Of a stretch of DNA of 64,000 nucleotides, positions 28,682 to 37,553 are shown one piece after another. Both the position numbers and the translations under genes were made by a program. How positions within the stretch are numbered: the first letter of the stretch is position 1; each line of letters starts with the position of its first letter. The notes beneath the pieces are model-generated. The model was not told the origin of the DNA. It did no database searches and saw only the letters and a program-made list of their open reading frames with translations. Where the stretch lies: positions 124,001 through 188,000 of the forward strand of contig NZ_CAJYGK010000016.1 in NCBI RefSeq assembly GCF_913773725.1, read 5' to 3'. The DNA comes from an uncultured Aquabacterium sp. (GTDB taxonomy: Bacteria > Pseudomonadota > Gammaproteobacteria > Burkholderiales > Burkholderiaceae_C).

Positions 28682-30232
28682 ATGAGTCTGGATCACCTGT
28701 CCATCGGACAACGCATGACCGTGGGCTTCGGCCTGCTGCTGGCCTGCCTGCTGGGCACCATCGCGCTGTCCTTGTGGCAGCAGATGCGGCTGGCCGAGCT
28801 GACGACCATCCAGTACGAACGTCCTTTCATGGTGGCCACCGCCGTGGCCCATGCGGACGCGAACATCGCCCGGATGAACCGAGCCCTGCGGGACGTGGTG
28901 CTGGCCGAAACCCCACAGGCCGTGGACGAGCGCGCCACCGAAATGGCCGCACTGGACGAGGCGGTCCGCAAGGACCTGATGCTGGCCCGCGCTCGTATTC
29001 CGGCCATGCAAAAGGATGCGGACACGCTGCTTGCCCGGCTCGATGGCTGGCGCCCCCTGCGCGACGAGGTCGTCCGACTGAAACGCGACGGGGAATACCA
29101 GGATGCCGTGGCCCTGGTGCAGGGGCGTGTCGCGGCGGCCGCCGCCGACATGGCGACTGCGCGCAAGGCCCTGTCGGCCCATGCCGAAGCGGAGGCCCTG
29201 CACTTTCTGGAAGAGGCCCGGCACACCCAGCGCACCAGCCTGCTGTGGACCATCACGCTGGGCCTGGCCACCTGCGGGCTCGCGCTGTTGGCAGCCTGGC
29301 GGATCACCCGGTCGATCACGCATCCGCTGCGCGAGGCCGTGGCCGTGGCGCGTGCCGTCGCAGGGGGCGACCTGCAGGCCCCGATCCCGCCGGCCAGCCG
29401 AAGTGAAACCGGCCAGTTGATGCAGGCGCTCGCCGACATGCGAGACGGTCTGGTCGGCGTGGTGTCCCAGGTTCGCGACAGCGCCCAGAGCGTCGCGCTG
29501 GCCAGCGCCGAGATCGCCCGCGGGAACATGGACCTGAGCCAGCGGACCGAGCAGCAGGCTGCGGCGCTGCAGGAAACGGCCGCGTCGATGGAGCAACTGG
29601 GCTCGACCGCTCACCACACAGCCGACCACGCCCGCGAGGCCGACCAGATGGCCAAAGGCGCGTCCAGTGTGGCCGGCGTCGGGGGTGCGGTCGTGGCCCA
29701 GGTGGTCGACACCATGCAGGGCATCCACGACAGCTCGCGCCAGATCGCCGACATCATTTCGGTGATCGACGGCATTGCGTTCCAGACGAACATCCTGGCG
29801 CTGAACGCCGCCGTCGAAGCTGCGCGCGCCGGTGAGCAGGGCCGCGGCTTTGCGGTCGTCGCCGGCGAGGTGCGCACCCTGGCGCAGCGCTCGGCCGATG
29901 CCGCGCGGGAAATCAAGGCGCTGATCGGCAACAGCGTCGACCGGGTCGAGCAGGGCGCGGGGCTGGTCAACGAAGCCGGCCGGACCATGCAGGACATCGT
30001 GCAGGCCATCGAGCGCGTGAGCCGCATCGTGGGCGACATCAGCGCCGCCAGCAGCGAGCAGAGCTCGGGCGTCGGGCAGGCCAGCCAGGCGCTCTCGCTG
30101 ATGGACCAGGGCACACAGCAGAACGCCGCCCTGGTGGAGGAGAGTGCCGCCGCTGCGGCAAGCCTCCGTCAGCAGGCCGAGCAACTGGTGTCCGTGGTGG
30201 CCGCATTCCGTCTGCCCCACCACGCCGGCTGA
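28682..30232 (+). CDS. Methyl-accepting chemotaxis protein
   Basis: A 516-residue receptor. A first membrane helix (about residues 10-32) is followed by a helical four-helix-bundle sensor (about 35-185), a second membrane helix (about 190-213), a HAMP domain, and a long cytoplasmic coiled coil. The kinase-control tip reads [37 protein letters not shown] across two adjoining segments, characteristic of the 36-heptad class. No C-terminal CheR tether (NWETF-like) is present. The sensor type matches the four-helix-bundle family, whose ligands are often small organic acids. ATG 28682 with GAGGAT upstream was chosen. Confidence 0.9.
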   Translation: MSLDHLSIGQRMTVGFGLLLACLLGTIALSLWQQMRLAELTTIQYERPFMVATAVAHADANIARMNRALRDVVLAETPQAVDERATEMAALDEAVRKDLMLARARIPAMQKDADTLLARLDGWRPLRDEVVRLKRDGEYQDAVALVQGRVAAAAADMATARKALSAHAEAEALHFLEEARHTQRTSLLWTITLGLATCGLALLAAWRITRSITHPLREAVAVARAVAGGDLQAPIPPASRSETGQLMQALADMRDGLVGVVSQVRDSAQSVALASAEIARGNMDLSQRTEQQAAALQETAASMEQLGSTAHHTADHAREADQMAKGASSVAGVGGAVVAQVVDTMQGIHDSSRQIADIISVIDGIAFQTNILALNAAVEAARAGEQGRGFAVVAGEVRTLAQRSADAAREIKALIGNSVDRVEQGAGLVNEAGRTMQDIVQAIERVSRIVGDISAASSEQSSGVGQASQALSLMDQGTQQNAALVEESAAAAASLRQQAEQLVSVVAAFRLPHHAG

Positions 30233-30267
30233 GGGCGGGGCGGTGCCATCCGGCACAATCCACCCCC

Positions 30268-31695
30268 ATGATGGAGGCTTCCCCGCCCGATGCTGCCGAA
30301 GCCGGCAGCTTTGAAGGCTATTTCCGCGATCCGGGCCTGGCCGCCGAACAGCCCCTGGCCTGGGCCCTGGGCCGTCGGCTCGACGCCCTTGACGCCCTGC
30401 GCGGCCTGTTCAACGGCCCGCAGGCCTTGGTGCAGCTGCGCCTGTGGTGTTTTCTGGAGTTGGCCGGCCAGCCCCAGGCGCGCCTGAGCCGCGACGACCT
30501 CAACCGCCTGTTCCACACCCTGCGCCCGGAGGCGCTCGACCTGGCCCTCAAGCGCCTGCGCGAGCTGAACCTGCTGGTGTGGGATGCCACCGCGCAGGAC
30601 CACCACCTTTCGCCCCTGGCGCAGCAGGTGCTCGCGCTGCTGGTGCCGCTGGGCACGCCGCCCGCCACCGACGGCAGCGAGGCCGACGAGGAAATGGGCG
30701 CCTTGCTGGCCCAGGTGGCCGGCGCACAGCAGCTCGGCCTCGTCAACGCCAGCCAGCTCAAGCACCTGCATGCGCAGCTGGCCCGCCTGCACGACGAGTT
30801 TGCCGAAGCCATTGCCAGCGGCTCGGAAGCCCGCCTGCGCCTGGCCCAGCCGCGCTTCGACCGCGCGCTGCAGCTCGTCGACCGTGCCGGCCAGGCCCTG
30901 ACGGCGCTGATCCGTGCCGATCACCTCGACCCGCGCCTGGAACGTGAGGCCCGCGCCATCGGCCAGGAGCAGGCCCGCCTGCTGGCCATGGCCAGCCAGT
31001 TCACCCGCGCCCTGCAGCAGGCCGACCGCCAGCGCGTGACGCTGGGCAGCACCGGCCTGACGACCTCGGACGTGCGCGCCTGGCTGCAGGGCCACCCCGC
31101 GCTGTACGAACTGCTGGGCGATGCGCTGCACACGCCCGTGCGCCCGGTCATGGTCAGCCAGCACGACCTGGTTGACGTCGCCGAAGGCGAATTCGAACGC
31201 GACCGCCCGAACGCGGGCGAGGCCGCCGGTCTGCCGCCCCCGGCCGAGGCCGCCACTGGCACGCTCGATGTGCTGAGCCTGCCCGCCGAACTCGGGGGTC
31301 TGATCGACCTGTTCGGGCGCTGGTCCGAACTGGCCACCGAGGCCGCGGCCGCCCAGGCGGCGTCCGGCGAGGCGGAGGACCCCAATGCGCCACCGCCCGG
31401 CACCCGCCCCCTGGCCGAGGCCGTGCTGGGCGGTCGCTTTGCGCAGGCCGCCTACCGCCTGCAGCTGCTGCCGCTGCTGGGCGATGCGCAGGCGCAGACC
31501 CTGAAAGGCCTGACCGGCGACCTGGCGCGCAGCCCGTGGCGCTGGGCGCCCACGCCGCGGCATGTGGCCACCGACGACGAGGCCGTGGCGCTGATCAGCG
31601 AAGGCCACCTGCGGCCCGATGCGGCCCTGCTGGCCACCGCGCCCTCCCCTGCCGCCTCGGACGCCATGCCGTCCGAGGCCCCCACCGCATCCTGA
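30268..31695 (+). CDS. MksF/JetA-like putative kleisin subunit of an SMC complex
   Basis: A 475-residue protein, first of a tight three-gene set (8- and 5-base gaps). It has an acidic N-terminus, a winged-helix-like segment at about residues 70-125 (RLSRDDLNRLFHTLRPEALD), a long helical middle rich in Gln/Ala/Leu (about 145-255), and a helical C-terminal domain. This layout, its place before a KITE-like protein and an SMC ATPase, and its size fit MksF (MukF-like kleisin) or Wadjet JetA. The identity is from context and predicted fold; there is no short diagnostic motif. Confidence 0.6.
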   Translation: MMEASPPDAAEAGSFEGYFRDPGLAAEQPLAWALGRRLDALDALRGLFNGPQALVQLRLWCFLELAGQPQARLSRDDLNRLFHTLRPEALDLALKRLRELNLLVWDATAQDHHLSPLAQQVLALLVPLGTPPATDGSEADEEMGALLAQVAGAQQLGLVNASQLKHLHAQLARLHDEFAEAIASGSEARLRLAQPRFDRALQLVDRAGQALTALIRADHLDPRLEREARAIGQEQARLLAMASQFTRALQQADRQRVTLGSTGLTTSDVRAWLQGHPALYELLGDALHTPVRPVMVSQHDLVDVAEGEFERDRPNAGEAAGLPPPAEAATGTLDVLSLPAELGGLIDLFGRWSELATEAAAAQAASGEAEDPNAPPPGTRPLAEAVLGGRFAQAAYRLQLLPLLGDAQAQTLKGLTGDLARSPWRWAPTPRHVATDDEAVALISEGHLRPDAALLATAPSPAASDAMPSEAPTAS

Positions 31696-31703
31696 TCCAC
31701 CCG

Positions 31704-32516
31704 ATGAGCACTCTGGACGACGCGGCCCTGCTGGCCGCCGAACTGCTGGCCCGCCGATGGCTGCCGCGCCAACACCCCAAGGTCAAGCGCGCGCTGATCG
31801 ATGCCGACCTCTGGCAGGCCACGCAGGAGCGCCTGGCCCAGGTGGGCCTGCGCCTGATCGACAACCTGTATGCCGACCACGTCAGCGTGGCGCTGCTGCG
31901 CCCGGCCGAAGCCAGCGTGTTCGGCGAAGCGGGCCTCAACAGCCACAACAACATCGACCTGCCGCGCGACGCGGTGTCGCTGCTGGTGGTGCTTTGGGCG
32001 CTGATCGTGCTGCCCAAGCGCGAACGCCAGCAGGCCCGCGCCGCGAGCGCCGACGGCGAGCAGCAGAACGACATGTTCGGCAAGGAGCGCCCGCTGCCCA
32101 CCGCCGCCAGCGTCAGCCCGCTCGTGTCCTACCGCGCGCTGCTGGCCGACTTCGGCGTGCAGCTGGGCAAGAAGACCCGCATGGACGCCAACCTCAAGCG
32201 CCTGGAGAACCACGGCTTCATCACGCGCAAGGGCGAAGACATCGCCGAAGGCCCGCTGCTGGATCTGCTGCTGGATTACGACGCGCTGGCGCCGCGCATC
32301 CTGCAGGGCGCGCTGGGCGATGTGCTGGCCCAGGCCAAGCAGCTGGCCGGCGCGCTACCGTTGGCGCTCACGCAGCCCCCGCTGGAGGAGATCCCCGACG
32401 AGGACGAGCTGGCCGAGGACGCGCTGCTGGCCGCCGACGCCCCGGCGGCCATCGATGCAGCCCCGACAACAGGCTCACCCGATGAGCCTGCCGCCACCCC
32501 TGACACCCCGGCCTGA
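31704..32516 (+). CDS. MksE/JetB-like putative KITE subunit
   Basis: A 270-residue protein: helical N-terminus, a hydrophobic core segment (RDAVSLLVVLWALIVLP, about residues 89-105), and a winged-helix region (SYRALLADFGVQLGKKTR ... LKRLENHGFITRKGED). An acidic, low-complexity Pro/Ala/Asp-rich tail covers about 225-270. Tandem winged helices with an acidic tail are expected of KITE proteins such as MukE/MksE/JetB, which bind the kleisin in the middle of the operon order F-E-B. ATG 31704 follows the previous stop by eight bases. Identification rests on context. Confidence 0.6.
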   Translation: MSTLDDAALLAAELLARRWLPRQHPKVKRALIDADLWQATQERLAQVGLRLIDNLYADHVSVALLRPAEASVFGEAGLNSHNNIDLPRDAVSLLVVLWALIVLPKRERQQARAASADGEQQNDMFGKERPLPTAASVSPLVSYRALLADFGVQLGKKTRMDANLKRLENHGFITRKGEDIAEGPLLDLLLDYDALAPRILQGALGDVLAQAKQLAGALPLALTQPPLEEIPDEDELAEDALLAADAPAAIDAAPTTGSPDEPAATPDTPA

Positions 32517-32521
32517 TCGCG

Positions 32522-35347
32522 ATGTTTCACCTGCAAAGCCTTGAACTGCTGCACTGGGACTACTGCCAGCGCCTGACCCTGCCGCTCGACGGCGCCATCA
32601 TCACCGTGGCCGGGCCCAACGGCTCGGGCAAGACCACGCTGCTCGATGCCATGCGCACGCTGCTGGGCCTGGATTGCTCGGGCGGCCGCAACTACAAGAC
32701 CTACGCCCGCCACGCCAACGCCGACAGTGCCTGGCTGCGCGCCACGGTCGACAACCGCCCGCGCAACCGCCAGTCGAGCAACCGGCCGTTTGCGCGCTGC
32801 CTGCTCTACAGCGACGTCGTCACGCTGGTGTGCCGCATCGATCGCAATGGCGGCGACTGGACGCGCCGCTACCTGATGGTCGAAGACGACGTCAGCATCG
32901 AGCAGCTGATCGAGCGCGGCAGCCCCGGCGACCGCGACTGGCTGGGCATCGACAACTGGCGCAAGCGCCTCGAAGGCGCGGGCCTGTCGCGCGCCATCGC
33001 CAAGGTGCTGGCGCTTGAGCAGGGCCAGACCGACCGCCTGTGCGAATACAGCCCGCGTGAACTGCTGCGCCTGGTCTTCGACGTGTTCGGCGACCAGGAG
33101 GTGCTGGACCGCTACGACGAAGCCCGCAACCACCAGAAGCAGCTGCTGCAGGAAGTGGAAGCGGCCGAGCGCGAGCTCTCGCACGGCAAGGCCCAGCGCG
33201 CCGAGCTCGAATCGCGCGTGAACCTGTTCCGCCAGTACGAGCTGAAGTGCCACGAGCGTGAAACGCTGGCCACCGAGGTGGTGCCCGTGCTCAGCAGCCA
33301 CGAAACGCGCAGGAGCCTGGCCACCAAGCTGCGCGACCTGCACCGCCAGCGCCTGCAGTCCAGCGCCGACCGCCGCGCCCACGGGCAAGTCAAGGCCGAA
33401 CTGCTGCAGCGCCTGCAGGACCAGACCGACGCCGCCGCACGCGTCGAGGCCATCGAAGCCCAGGTGCGCACCGCCCGCCGCCTGCAGGAAGAAGCCCGCG
33501 ATGCCGAGCGCCCCATCGAGGCCCTGGTCAAGCGCGCCGACGAGCTGGCCGGCCTGGCCGTGGTCGAGGGCGATGCCGACAAGCTCACGCTGCGCATCAC
33601 CGAACTGAGCGAGCACAAGCAGAAGCTCTCGGCGCAATGGCAGCGCCTGAAGGACCAGCGCGACGACGCCCAGCGCGCGTACGACGCCCTCAAGGGCCAG
33701 CGACAGGCCCCGCCGCCACCCGACGTCAGCCGCTTCACGCGCACGCTGACCGAGGCCGGCATCGCGCACCACCTGATCGCCGACATCATCGAGATCACCG
33801 ACGAGAAGTGGCGCGCCGCGGCCGAAGGCGTGCTGCGAGGCAGCCGCTGGGTGGTGGTGCTGGCCAACCCGCGCCAGGAGGCTCAGGCCATGAGCCTGGC
33901 CGAGAAAGAGCGCTACCGCCACTACATCGTGGCCGATGCCGAAGACGCGCCCGCCAAGCCGGATGCCGAGAGCCTGCTGGCCGTGCTGAAGTTCAGCGCA
34001 CCGGCCCCGCGCTGGTTGCTGCACCAGCTGGAGAACATCCAGCGTGTGGCCAGCACCGAAGCCGGCGTCAAGCTCAAGGGCGAGTGGATCACGCCAGAGG
34101 CCTATCACCGCGATGGCCGTGGCGGCCGCTCGGTCTGGGTCGACCCGGGCCAGCACCAGTTCGGCGCCTCGGCCGTGGCCGCGCGCCGCGCGTCGATCGA
34201 AGCCCGCCTGGCCCAGCTCGATGAAGACATGACCCGCGTGGTGCGCGACCAGGCCTTCTTCGACCGGCAGTTGCAGGATGCCCGCAAGGCCACGCAAGGC
34301 TTCACCGCCGCGGCCGAGCTGGCCGAGCGCGAGGCCGAGTTCAGCGAAGCACGCCGCCAGCTGCCCATGCTCAAGCAGGCGCGCCAGGAAGCCGGCGAGC
34401 GCTGGCAGCAGGCCGAGGCCCAGCTCAAGCGCGCCGTGGTCGAGCAGACCAACGCGCAGCATGCCTACCGCCAGGCCCAGGAGCGACTCGCCCACATCGA
34501 GCAGCGCAGCGCCCAGCACGAGCGCGAATGGCAGGTTCGCTTCGACGACGTCATGGCCCAGGCCGTGATGGCGCGCGAGGTCAAGCTCTCGCTGCCCGCC
34601 GCGTGGCGCCGCCCGGCCCGCATCGCCGACATGCAGGCCCACTACGGCAACGCCACCCAGGCCCGCCTGCGCGCCGAGGCCGTTGAGCGCGAACTGAACG
34701 AAGGCCAGTGGGAGACCGATGGCACCGTGATCGAGCAGCTCACGCTGATGAACGCCAACGTGCTGCGCCAGGAAGACGAGCTGGGCCAGCGCAAGGCCAG
34801 CAACGTGGCCGCCGGCATCGCGGTCGACAACGCCCGCGCGCGCTACACCGACGTGCTCAAGGCCACGGTGCGCCGCTACCGCAAGAACATCATCGAACTG
34901 GGCCAGCTGGCCGGCGTGGAAGTCAACGCCGAACTGCCCCACCTGGATGGCGACGACAGCGTGCTGCGCCAGGCCGAGCTGCGCGTGCACTTCAACTTCG
35001 ACGGCAAGGGCGCCATCGGCCTGAACGACGGCGAGGCCTCGGGCGGGCAGCAGGTCATCAAGTCGCTCATCCTGCTGGTCGGCCTGATGAAGGACGACGA
35101 GACGCCGGGCGGCTTCGTCTTCATCGACGAACCCTTTGCCCACCTCGACGTGCGCAACATCCAGCTGGTCGGCCACTTCCTGCGCAGCACACGCGCCCAG
35201 TACGTGCTGACCACGCCGATCACGCACAACGTCGAGGTGTTCGAGCCCGCCGACATCACGCTGGTGACGGCCAAGAAGCCCAAGGGCGCACGCTGGGCGC
35301 CGCCGATCGGCGTGCTGCAGCGGCGCATCCCGGCCGACGTGTACTGA
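32522..35347 (+). CDS. SMC-like ATPase (MksB/JetC-like)
   Basis: A 941-residue SMC-family ATPase. The N-terminal head has Walker A at residues 31-38 (GPNGSGKT). Coiled coil follows from about 190 to 390, then a globular hinge-like domain (about 400-545, with EKWRAAAEGVLRGSRWVVVLA), returning coiled coil (about 550-790), and a C-terminal head. That head has signature ASGGQQ (839-844) and Walker B FIDEPFAHLD with Asp869/Glu870. It is shorter than canonical SMC or MukB and close to MksB size. With the two upstream genes it should form a loop-extruding condensin-like complex. No JetD-type nuclease follows, and a terminator lies 33 bases after the stop. Confidence 0.75.
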   Translation: MFHLQSLELLHWDYCQRLTLPLDGAIITVAGPNGSGKTTLLDAMRTLLGLDCSGGRNYKTYARHANADSAWLRATVDNRPRNRQSSNRPFARCLLYSDVVTLVCRIDRNGGDWTRRYLMVEDDVSIEQLIERGSPGDRDWLGIDNWRKRLEGAGLSRAIAKVLALEQGQTDRLCEYSPRELLRLVFDVFGDQEVLDRYDEARNHQKQLLQEVEAAERELSHGKAQRAELESRVNLFRQYELKCHERETLATEVVPVLSSHETRRSLATKLRDLHRQRLQSSADRRAHGQVKAELLQRLQDQTDAAARVEAIEAQVRTARRLQEEARDAERPIEALVKRADELAGLAVVEGDADKLTLRITELSEHKQKLSAQWQRLKDQRDDAQRAYDALKGQRQAPPPPDVSRFTRTLTEAGIAHHLIADIIEITDEKWRAAAEGVLRGSRWVVVLANPRQEAQAMSLAEKERYRHYIVADAEDAPAKPDAESLLAVLKFSAPAPRWLLHQLENIQRVASTEAGVKLKGEWITPEAYHRDGRGGRSVWVDPGQHQFGASAVAARRASIEARLAQLDEDMTRVVRDQAFFDRQLQDARKATQGFTAAAELAEREAEFSEARRQLPMLKQARQEAGERWQQAEAQLKRAVVEQTNAQHAYRQAQERLAHIEQRSAQHEREWQVRFDDVMAQAVMAREVKLSLPAAWRRPARIADMQAHYGNATQARLRAEAVERELNEGQWETDGTVIEQLTLMNANVLRQEDELGQRKASNVAAGIAVDNARARYTDVLKATVRRYRKNIIELGQLAGVEVNAELPHLDGDDSVLRQAELRVHFNFDGKGAIGLNDGEASGGQQVIKSLILLVGLMKDDETPGGFVFIDEPFAHLDVRNIQLVGHFLRSTRAQYVLTTPITHNVEVFEPADITLVTAKKPKGARWAPPIGVLQRRIPADVY

Positions 35348-35380
35348 CGCGGCCACCAGCCGGCTGACGCCTCTCCGTGA

Positions 35381-35412
35381 CGAAGCCCGCGCCCTGCGGG
35401 CTTCGCGCTTTT
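35381..35412 (+). terminator. Terminator of the SMC operon
   Basis: Stem CGAAGCCCGC / GCGGGCTTCG with a five-base loop, followed by CGCTTTTA. It begins 33 bases after the SMC stop codon and ends the three-gene transcript before the hydrolase gene. Confidence 0.75.
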
Positions 35413-35557
35413 AGGCCAGACGCGCCAGGCACGGCCCGCGGTGTCGGCCAATGCGCCCCTGCGTCGCCACGCGCAGCGCGGTCGCCCGCGTTTCCCCTGA
35501 AGGCAGTCCCGCAGGCGCCTCGGACACTCGCTCCAAACGACACCTCAGGAGCGAACC

Positions 35558-36823
35558 ATGATCCGCCTCATCTCTGCCCGCATGGCCGCCCGGGTGCTGG
35601 CCCTGGGCCTGCTCGGCGCCTCGGCCGCGCACGCCGGCTTCTTCCAATGGGAGGCCGTCGAACTGCCCGCCAGTTCGGGCGCCAGCTGCGGCAACGGCAC
35701 GCCCTACCGCTTCTTCGTCAACCGCACGCCCTTCACCAGCAAGACCGTGGTGATGTTCGAAGGCGGTGGCGCCTGCTGGGACCAGGCTGCGTGCAAGGGC
35801 GGCACGCTGCTCGATGCCGTCAACCCCGACGGCATCCCCGCGAATTACATGAGCGACTTCAACCGCCAGGCGCACTGGGGGCTCGTCACCCCGTTCACGG
35901 CACGCATCCACCCGCTGCAAGCCGTGCAGACGCAAAGCTGGAACATCGTCTACCTCACCTACTGCACGGGCGACGTGCACACCGGCAACAAGGTGGCCGT
36001 GTACGACAACGTCAACCCGAGCCAACCGCTGGCCTACTACCACCGCGGCGCCGTCAACGCCAAGGCTGTGGCCGCATGGATGGCCAAGAACATGAAGCAG
36101 CCCGAGCACCTCTTCCTCACCGGCTTTTCAGCAGGGGGCGTCGGCTCAGCGGCGCTGTACCCGGCCTTCCGCACTGCGCTGAACCCCAGGAAGATGGCGC
36201 TGCTGTCCGACTCCGGCCCGCTGTTCGATGTCCCGAAGAACGCCACGCCGGCCCAGGCGCCGTCCGTGCTGCTGCACAACAAGATCCGCACCGTGTGGGG
36301 ACTGGACGGCCCGCAAGGCCTGGTCACCGAGCTCATTGACAAGTACCCGCAGGCGGGCTCGGCCGACAACCTGGGCAGCATCACCGCAGGCCTGGGCAAG
36401 ATCTTCCCGAAGGACCGGATCGGCTACGCCAACTTCCAGGAGGACACGAACTTCTCGGCCTTCTCGTACCAGAAGTTCTACCCGGAAATTGCGAATGCGC
36501 CGGACGAGGCCACGCGGCTCAAGCTGCTGAACCAGAAGTGGCGCCAGGAGTTGACGCCCTGGGTAGCGCAGATGGAGACGCAGCCCAACATCGGCTACTA
36601 CATCCCCAACAAGCGCGAACTCAATGGCTCGCACTGCCTGACCATCGTGACCTTCGGGGGCACCAGCATCGTCGAGCGCGGCCTGAGCTCGGTGAAGTCC
36701 TTCGTCGACAACCTGCTCGATGGCACCGGGCCGGTGATGCGTGCGTGGGAATCGAATCCCACTTCGCAGCGCGTGCTGCTGTCCGACTGGTTCGCCGACT
36801 GGCTCGCCCCGCTGATTCCCTGA
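35558..36823 (+). CDS. Secreted pectinacetylesterase/Notum-like hydrolase
   Basis: A 421-residue exported protein with an N-terminal signal peptide ending ASAAHA (about residue 26). The mature part has the family's oxyanion region VVMFEGGGACWDQAAC, YLTYCTGDVHTGN, nucleophile Ser in TGFSAGGVGS, and His in NGSHCLTIV. These place it in the PAE/Notum alpha/beta hydrolase family, which removes acetyl or acyl groups from polysaccharides or lipidated proteins. Four or more Cys suggest disulfides. A ribosome binding site (AGGAG) precedes ATG 35558. It is a plausible cargo for the type II secretion system encoded at 51874-63557. Confidence 0.8.
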   Translation: MIRLISARMAARVLALGLLGASAAHAGFFQWEAVELPASSGASCGNGTPYRFFVNRTPFTSKTVVMFEGGGACWDQAACKGGTLLDAVNPDGIPANYMSDFNRQAHWGLVTPFTARIHPLQAVQTQSWNIVYLTYCTGDVHTGNKVAVYDNVNPSQPLAYYHRGAVNAKAVAAWMAKNMKQPEHLFLTGFSAGGVGSAALYPAFRTALNPRKMALLSDSGPLFDVPKNATPAQAPSVLLHNKIRTVWGLDGPQGLVTELIDKYPQAGSADNLGSITAGLGKIFPKDRIGYANFQEDTNFSAFSYQKFYPEIANAPDEATRLKLLNQKWRQELTPWVAQMETQPNIGYYIPNKRELNGSHCLTIVTFGGTSIVERGLSSVKSFVDNLLDGTGPVMRAWESNPTSQRVLLSDWFADWLAPLIP

Positions 36824-36845
36824 AACGCGACGCAGCGGGCAAGCT

Positions 36846-37514
36846 TCAGTTGGCTGCCCGCTTCACGAACACGAGCGAGGCGCCCAGCGCCATCAGCACG
36901 CCGCCGAACAGGCGATCGCGCACGCGGCGTGCCGAGGGGCGCTTCATCAGGCGCTGCAGGCCGGCCGCCACATGGGCATAGCCCAGCCGCATCACGATGA
37001 GGTCGATCACGACGCTGGTGGCTGAGCAGATGAGCAACTGCAGCCACAGCGGCCGGGCCGGGTCCAGGAACTGCGGCAGCACCGCGACCATGAAGACGAT
37101 GCCCTTGGGGTTGGTGACATTGGTGAGCACCCCCTGCGCGAAGCACACGCGCGCCGGCGTGGCCGCCGTCACCGCCATGCGCCAGGTGGCACCGGTGGCC
37201 GGCGTGTCGGCCACCACCTCGGGCTCGCGGGTGGCCGCGCGCCACTGGCCGATGCCCAGCCACACCAGGTAAGCAGCGCCGGCCCACTTCAAGGCGGTGA
37301 AAGCCTGCTCCGAAGCCAGCAGCACCGCGCCCAGCCCGACGCCCGACACCAGCAGCACGGCCACCAGCCCCACCTGCAGGCCCAGCACCCCGGGCATCAC
37401 ACCGCGCACGCCGCGCGCCATGCTGTGCGTCATCGTCAGCAAGGCGCCCGAGCCGGGCGACACCGAAATCAAGGTCATGGCCGCGACATAGGCCATCCAC
37501 ACGTGCAAGTCCAT
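36846..37514 (-). CDS. LysE/RhtB-family amino acid exporter
   Basis: A 222-residue membrane protein with about six helices. It starts with the family signature SVSPGSGALLTMTHSMARGVRGVMPGVLG (two adjoining parts) and has TNVTNPKGIVFMVAVLPQF in the middle, both typical of RhtB/LysE exporters. It moves amino acids or related metabolites out of the cell. The substrate is unknown. It converges on the hydrolase gene and is divergent from the radical SAM gene, whose start is 40 bases away. Confidence 0.88.
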   Translation of the reverse strand: MDLHVWMAYVAAMTLISVSPGSGALLTMTHSMARGVRGVMPGVLGLQVGLVAVLLVSGVGLGAVLLASEQAFTALKWAGAAYLVWLGIGQWRAATREPEVVADTPATGATWRMAVTAATPARVCFAQGVLTNVTNPKGIVFMVAVLPQFLDPARPLWLQLLICSATSVVIDLIVMRLGYAHVAAGLQRLMKRPSARRVRDRLFGGVLMALGASLVFVKRAAN

Positions 37515-37553
37515 GCCCGCACTCTAACCCGCCAGCGCCGGAAACGCAGGACA

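Noticed and set aside
32276-35356. A 1026-codon open frame on the minus strand opposite the SMC gene.
   Set aside because: The SMC frame has intact ATPase motifs. The antisense frame is a His/Val/Gly-rich shadow without recognisable domains.
35348-35557. A JetD-like nuclease gene completing a Wadjet defence system.
   Set aside because: The region after the SMC gene holds a terminator and then a secreted hydrolase; no toprim-type protein is encoded in any frame nearby.
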